Shown here: positions 61,771 through 64,000 of the stretch, piece after piece
Layout: every line of letters starts with the position of its first letter
Numbering within the stretch: the stretch's first letter is position 1
Source of the DNA: JANRIG01 sp033765235
GTDB taxonomy: Bacteria; Bacteroidota; Bacteroidia; Cytophagales; UBA9547
DNA: 64,000 nucleotides
Direction of reading: 5' to 3'
Assembly (NCBI GenBank): GCA_033765235.1
Contig: JANRIG010000032.1
Span: 1 to 64,000 of the forward strand
Program-made: the position numbers and the translations under genes
Notes under the pieces: generated by a model
Databases searched by the model: none
The model's input: the letters and a program-made list of their open reading frames with translations, nothing else
Told to the model about the DNA's origin: nothing

Positions 61771-62883
61771 ATGAAAAAAATATTATTCCTATGCCTCACA
61801 CTCGCTATATGTGAAGTATCTACAGCCCAGCTCACCAATGTGATAATAGCATTGCAAGAAGGCAATGTGCCTGTGGCCAAAAAAAATATAGATGCCTATA
61901 TGGCCAAAGAAAAATCTGCTACAGATGCCAAAGGCTACTTCTATAAAGGTAATGTGTACGAAACCATTTTTCTATCCAAAGATGCTGCCATCACCGCACT
62001 GGAAGCCAACCCATTGCCCATAGCTGTAGAAGCATATATGAAATCAGTATCTCTCGACAAGCCCAAAGGGGAGTGGGTGACCAAATCCAAAGAACGGCTC
62101 GAGAATCTTTGGGCATCGTCATACAACAAGAGTATAGAACTCTACAAAGCCAATGATATGGACGGAGCACTAAAATATATAGAAATTACCCAACTCATAA
62201 AGGCAGATGATACTACAGCATTTTCTATAGGGGCAAGTTTTGCCATTACGTCCGAAAAATTTGAAAAAGCTATAGAATACTACAACAAGTTGATAGCTCT
62301 CAACACTCAAAACCTATCTGTGTACAAAAACCTGCTATATATATATACCCAAAAAATAAAAAACAACGACAAAGCCATAGAAATATGTGGGCTCGGGCGC
62401 AAAAAATTTCCTAATGAGTCGTCTTTCATGGCAGAGGAGGTAAATATATACATTGCCACTAACCGCACAGCTGAGGCCATAGCCAAGCTTAACGATGCCG
62501 TGCAAAACGACAAACCCAATGCCAAAGTATATCTCTACAACCTTGGAATACTTTATAAACAAACAGGTGATAACATCAAAGCTAAAGAAAACTTTGTACA
62601 ATCGCTTGCCATAGACTCTCTCTATGAAGGGGCAAACTACATGCTGGGCTTCATGACTATGGAAGAGGGTGATGTGATAAACAAAAAAATAAATAATATG
62701 AATATGAAAGACTACACTGCAATAGGCAAAAAAGAGGAGGCTAAGCGCGATGCACTCTACAAAAAAGCAATACCATATCTTGAAAAGTCATATAAAGTAA
62801 ACAAAGACCCAAAGCTCAAAGAGCAGCTCACCAGCATATACACCAAATTCAAAATGACAGATAAGATAAAATCATTGGAATGA
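61771..62883 (+). CDS. Secreted tetratricopeptide repeat protein
   Basis: About 370 residues with a signal peptide (KKILFLCLTLAICEVSTAQ), followed by TPR-like units, among them SIGASFAITSEKFEKAIEYYN, LYNLGILYKQTGDNIKAKEN and a long final helix pair. I chose the ATG at 61771 over a TTG at 61747 since the added residues KKNKPFP only lengthen the positive region. The region 61518-61770 is AT-rich with long T and A runs. The gene's stop TGA overlaps the ATG of the next gene (ATGA at 62880-62883), so the two are likely translated in a coupled way. Molecular role unknown. Confidence 0.8.
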   Translation: MKKILFLCLTLAICEVSTAQLTNVIIALQEGNVPVAKKNIDAYMAKEKSATDAKGYFYKGNVYETIFLSKDAAITALEANPLPIAVEAYMKSVSLDKPKGEWVTKSKERLENLWASSYNKSIELYKANDMDGALKYIEITQLIKADDTTAFSIGASFAITSEKFEKAIEYYNKLIALNTQNLSVYKNLLYIYTQKIKNNDKAIEICGLGRKKFPNESSFMAEEVNIYIATNRTAEAIAKLNDAVQNDKPNAKVYLYNLGILYKQTGDNIKAKENFVQSLAIDSLYEGANYMLGFMTMEEGDVINKKINNMNMKDYTAIGKKEEAKRDALYKKAIPYLEKSYKVNKDPKLKEQLTSIYTKFKMTDKIKSLE

Positions 62884-64000
62884 GGGTATTGTGGCATACT
62901 ATATATTATTTCCCCTGTTGCAAACGGGGGATTTTTATATATATATTCCTATTGTCCATATGTAGCAAAGCGCAGTACCGGCAAGTGGCTGCACATCTCA
63001 AAAACTCCCAATTGCTTCAAGCCCAAAACTATATAGACAGTATAGTTTTTCTTCCCAAATACCAAAACCATACCGAGGCTTGGTATGCAAGAGGTATAGT
63101 ATATGAAGCACTTGCACTCTCCGCCGACACATCTCTCCAAATATCCAAAGACGATGCACTCTCCATGTGCGCACGCTCATTAGAAAAAGTGATACAATGT
63201 ACCGAAAAAAAAGAATACATAGATACTATGCAACTACATGTGGCACAGGTGACAAAACCTATATTATATGCACAAACCGACTCCATGATATACAAAAAAA
63301 AATATGATAAATATATATCATACCTCGACTTGATATCTGCATTAGACCCCAAAGACACTTTTATAATAAACAAAAAAATAAAATATTATTTGGCAAACGA
63401 AAACTATCCCGAAGCACATGCAAATTATGAAAACCTCTTGGCACTGCATATAAGAAGCAGCGACTTGTACAAAAATCTGATTATTATCAATAAAGACAAA
63501 CTCAAAGATTATGATCGTGCTGCTGCTTACTGCGACTCAGCCGCATTTATGTACAAAAATGACACTCAATACCTGTGGTACAAAATAGATATTGCCTTCA
63601 GAAAAGGCAAACACAAAGATATTGTGCCTGTGCTGGATTCATTGATTAGGCTGCAAGACACCCATGCTGTTACTTACAGGCTCAACAAGGCACTGGTGCT
63701 ACTGCAAAACGACACCACTGCAACCACAGGCATACAACTGTTGGATAGCCTGCAAATGCCCGAAGCCCGCAAAATATTGGGCATGTACTATTATACCAAG
63801 GCCAACGATGCGGCCATCATACTCAATAATATATCTTATGATAAATATCTAAAGCAAGGTATAGAAGCCGAACTATACATTTACCAACATTACAAAAAAG
63901 CCATGTTTTATTTAGAAAATATTTATTTTGTGAATTATGACACAGATATAAAACCAGTGCTTGTCAACATCTATCGCAACTTAAAACTGAATAGTAAGAT
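62880..64000 (+). CDS. Secreted TPR-like protein, running off the window
   Basis: An open frame of at least 373 codons, from ATG 62880-62882 to the window edge. It begins MRVLWHTIYYFPCCKRG, then a hydrophobic IFIYIFLLSIC and a likely cleavage site at SKAQ|YRQ, which makes a fair if long signal peptide. The rest has TPR-like helices, for example AWYARGIVYEALALSADTSL and IIINKDKLKDYDRAAAYCDS. The start overlaps the stop of the previous TPR gene by 4 nt. A terminator-like hairpin lies inside its 5' end (62912-62936). The pair looks like a tandem duplication of related TPR proteins, but they are not close in sequence. The C-terminus is missing. Confidence 0.75.
   Translation, partial: MRVLWHTIYYFPCCKRGIFIYIFLLSICSKAQYRQVAAHLKNSQLLQAQNYIDSIVFLPKYQNHTEAWYARGIVYEALALSADTSLQISKDDALSMCARSLEKVIQCTEKKEYIDTMQLHVAQVTKPILYAQTDSMIYKKKYDKYISYLDLISALDPKDTFIINKKIKYYLANENYPEAHANYENLLALHIRSSDLYKNLIIINKDKLKDYDRAAAYCDSAAFMYKNDTQYLWYKIDIAFRKGKHKDIVPVLDSLIRLQDTHAVTYRLNKALVLLQNDTTATTGIQLLDSLQMPEARKILGMYYYTKANDAAIILNNISYDKYLKQGIEAELYIYQHYKKAMFYLENIYFVNYDTDIKPVLVNIYRNLKLNSK
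62912..62936 (+). terminator. Terminator-like hairpin at the 5' end of the last gene
   Basis: CCCC-T-GTT (62912-62919), loop GCA, AACGGGG (62923-62929) forms a seven-pair stem with one bulged T, followed by GATTTTT. This has the shape of an intrinsic terminator but lies 29 nt inside the overlapping downstream frame. It could reduce read-through (attenuation) or end part of the transcripts of the upstream TPR gene. Confidence 0.4.

Overview
The window reads as chromosomal DNA from a member of the Bacteroidota, probably a Chitinophagales/Sphingobacteriia-type gliding or surface-attached bacterium. The reasons are the low GC content, the weak or absent Shine-Dalgarno sequences, two giant surface proteins ending in gliding-motility/type IX secretion (T9SS type B) C-terminal domains, a PorP/SprF-family membrane protein, DUF4270 and DUF4159 proteins, TamL, and a short Bacteroidota-type NuoG. 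No tRNA, rRNA, CRISPR array, prophage or cas gene was seen.

Layout. 1-0.9 kb: a REP-associated tyrosine transposase (RAYT) gene flanked on both sides by REP-like palindromes in inverted orientation. 0.9-5.7 kb (minus): a five-domain ThuA/sugar dehydrogenase/cytochrome c lipoprotein and RecF. 5.7-9.1 kb (plus): pyruvate dehydrogenase E1 alpha, a membrane-anchored TPR protein, a basic lipoprotein and an orphan NuoG. 9.2-15.0 kb (minus): an SDR with a degenerate active site, a DUF4270 lipoprotein overlapping a short GT5-like protein, an acyl-lipid desaturase, a DUF4159 protein and HisIE. 15.1-18.35 kb (plus): PurB, an OstA/LptA-like protein and a doubly broken DUF5618 gene. 18.6-26.2 kb (plus): a 2,534-residue T9SS type B adhesin. 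26.2-30.5 kb: TamL (minus), whose start codon overlaps that of a TrmH-type rRNA methyltransferase (plus), then a YbgC-like thioesterase and an SprT-like metalloprotein. 30.5-31.9 kb (minus): aspartate kinase.

The dominant feature is a probable minus-strand operon covering about 26.6 kb (58.7 to 32.1 kb). It holds a 7,153-residue multidomain adhesin, a PorP/SprF protein 10 nt downstream, and a secreted TPR-CHAT protease 4 nt further on. The adhesin has 12 LamG-like domains alternating with Ig-like domains, plus FG-GAP and NHL propellers, BspA-type leucine-rich repeats, choice-of-anchor D modules, PKD-like repeats, eight MBG modules, a GEVED domain and a CHU_C sorting tail. By analogy with SprB/SprF, the PorP/SprF protein would serve secretion or anchoring of the adhesin. 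A CHAT (clan CD) protease in the same transcription unit is the most interesting functional link in the window.

58.7-61.5 kb holds small minus-strand genes (SAM methyltransferase, YceI, YciI, Crp/Fnr regulator), with several perfect DnaA-box matches in the gaps. From 61.7 kb to the end two plus-strand TPR proteins with signal peptides are joined by an ATGA stop/start overlap; the second runs off the window. All assignments come from reading the sequence by eye; domain limits are approximate.
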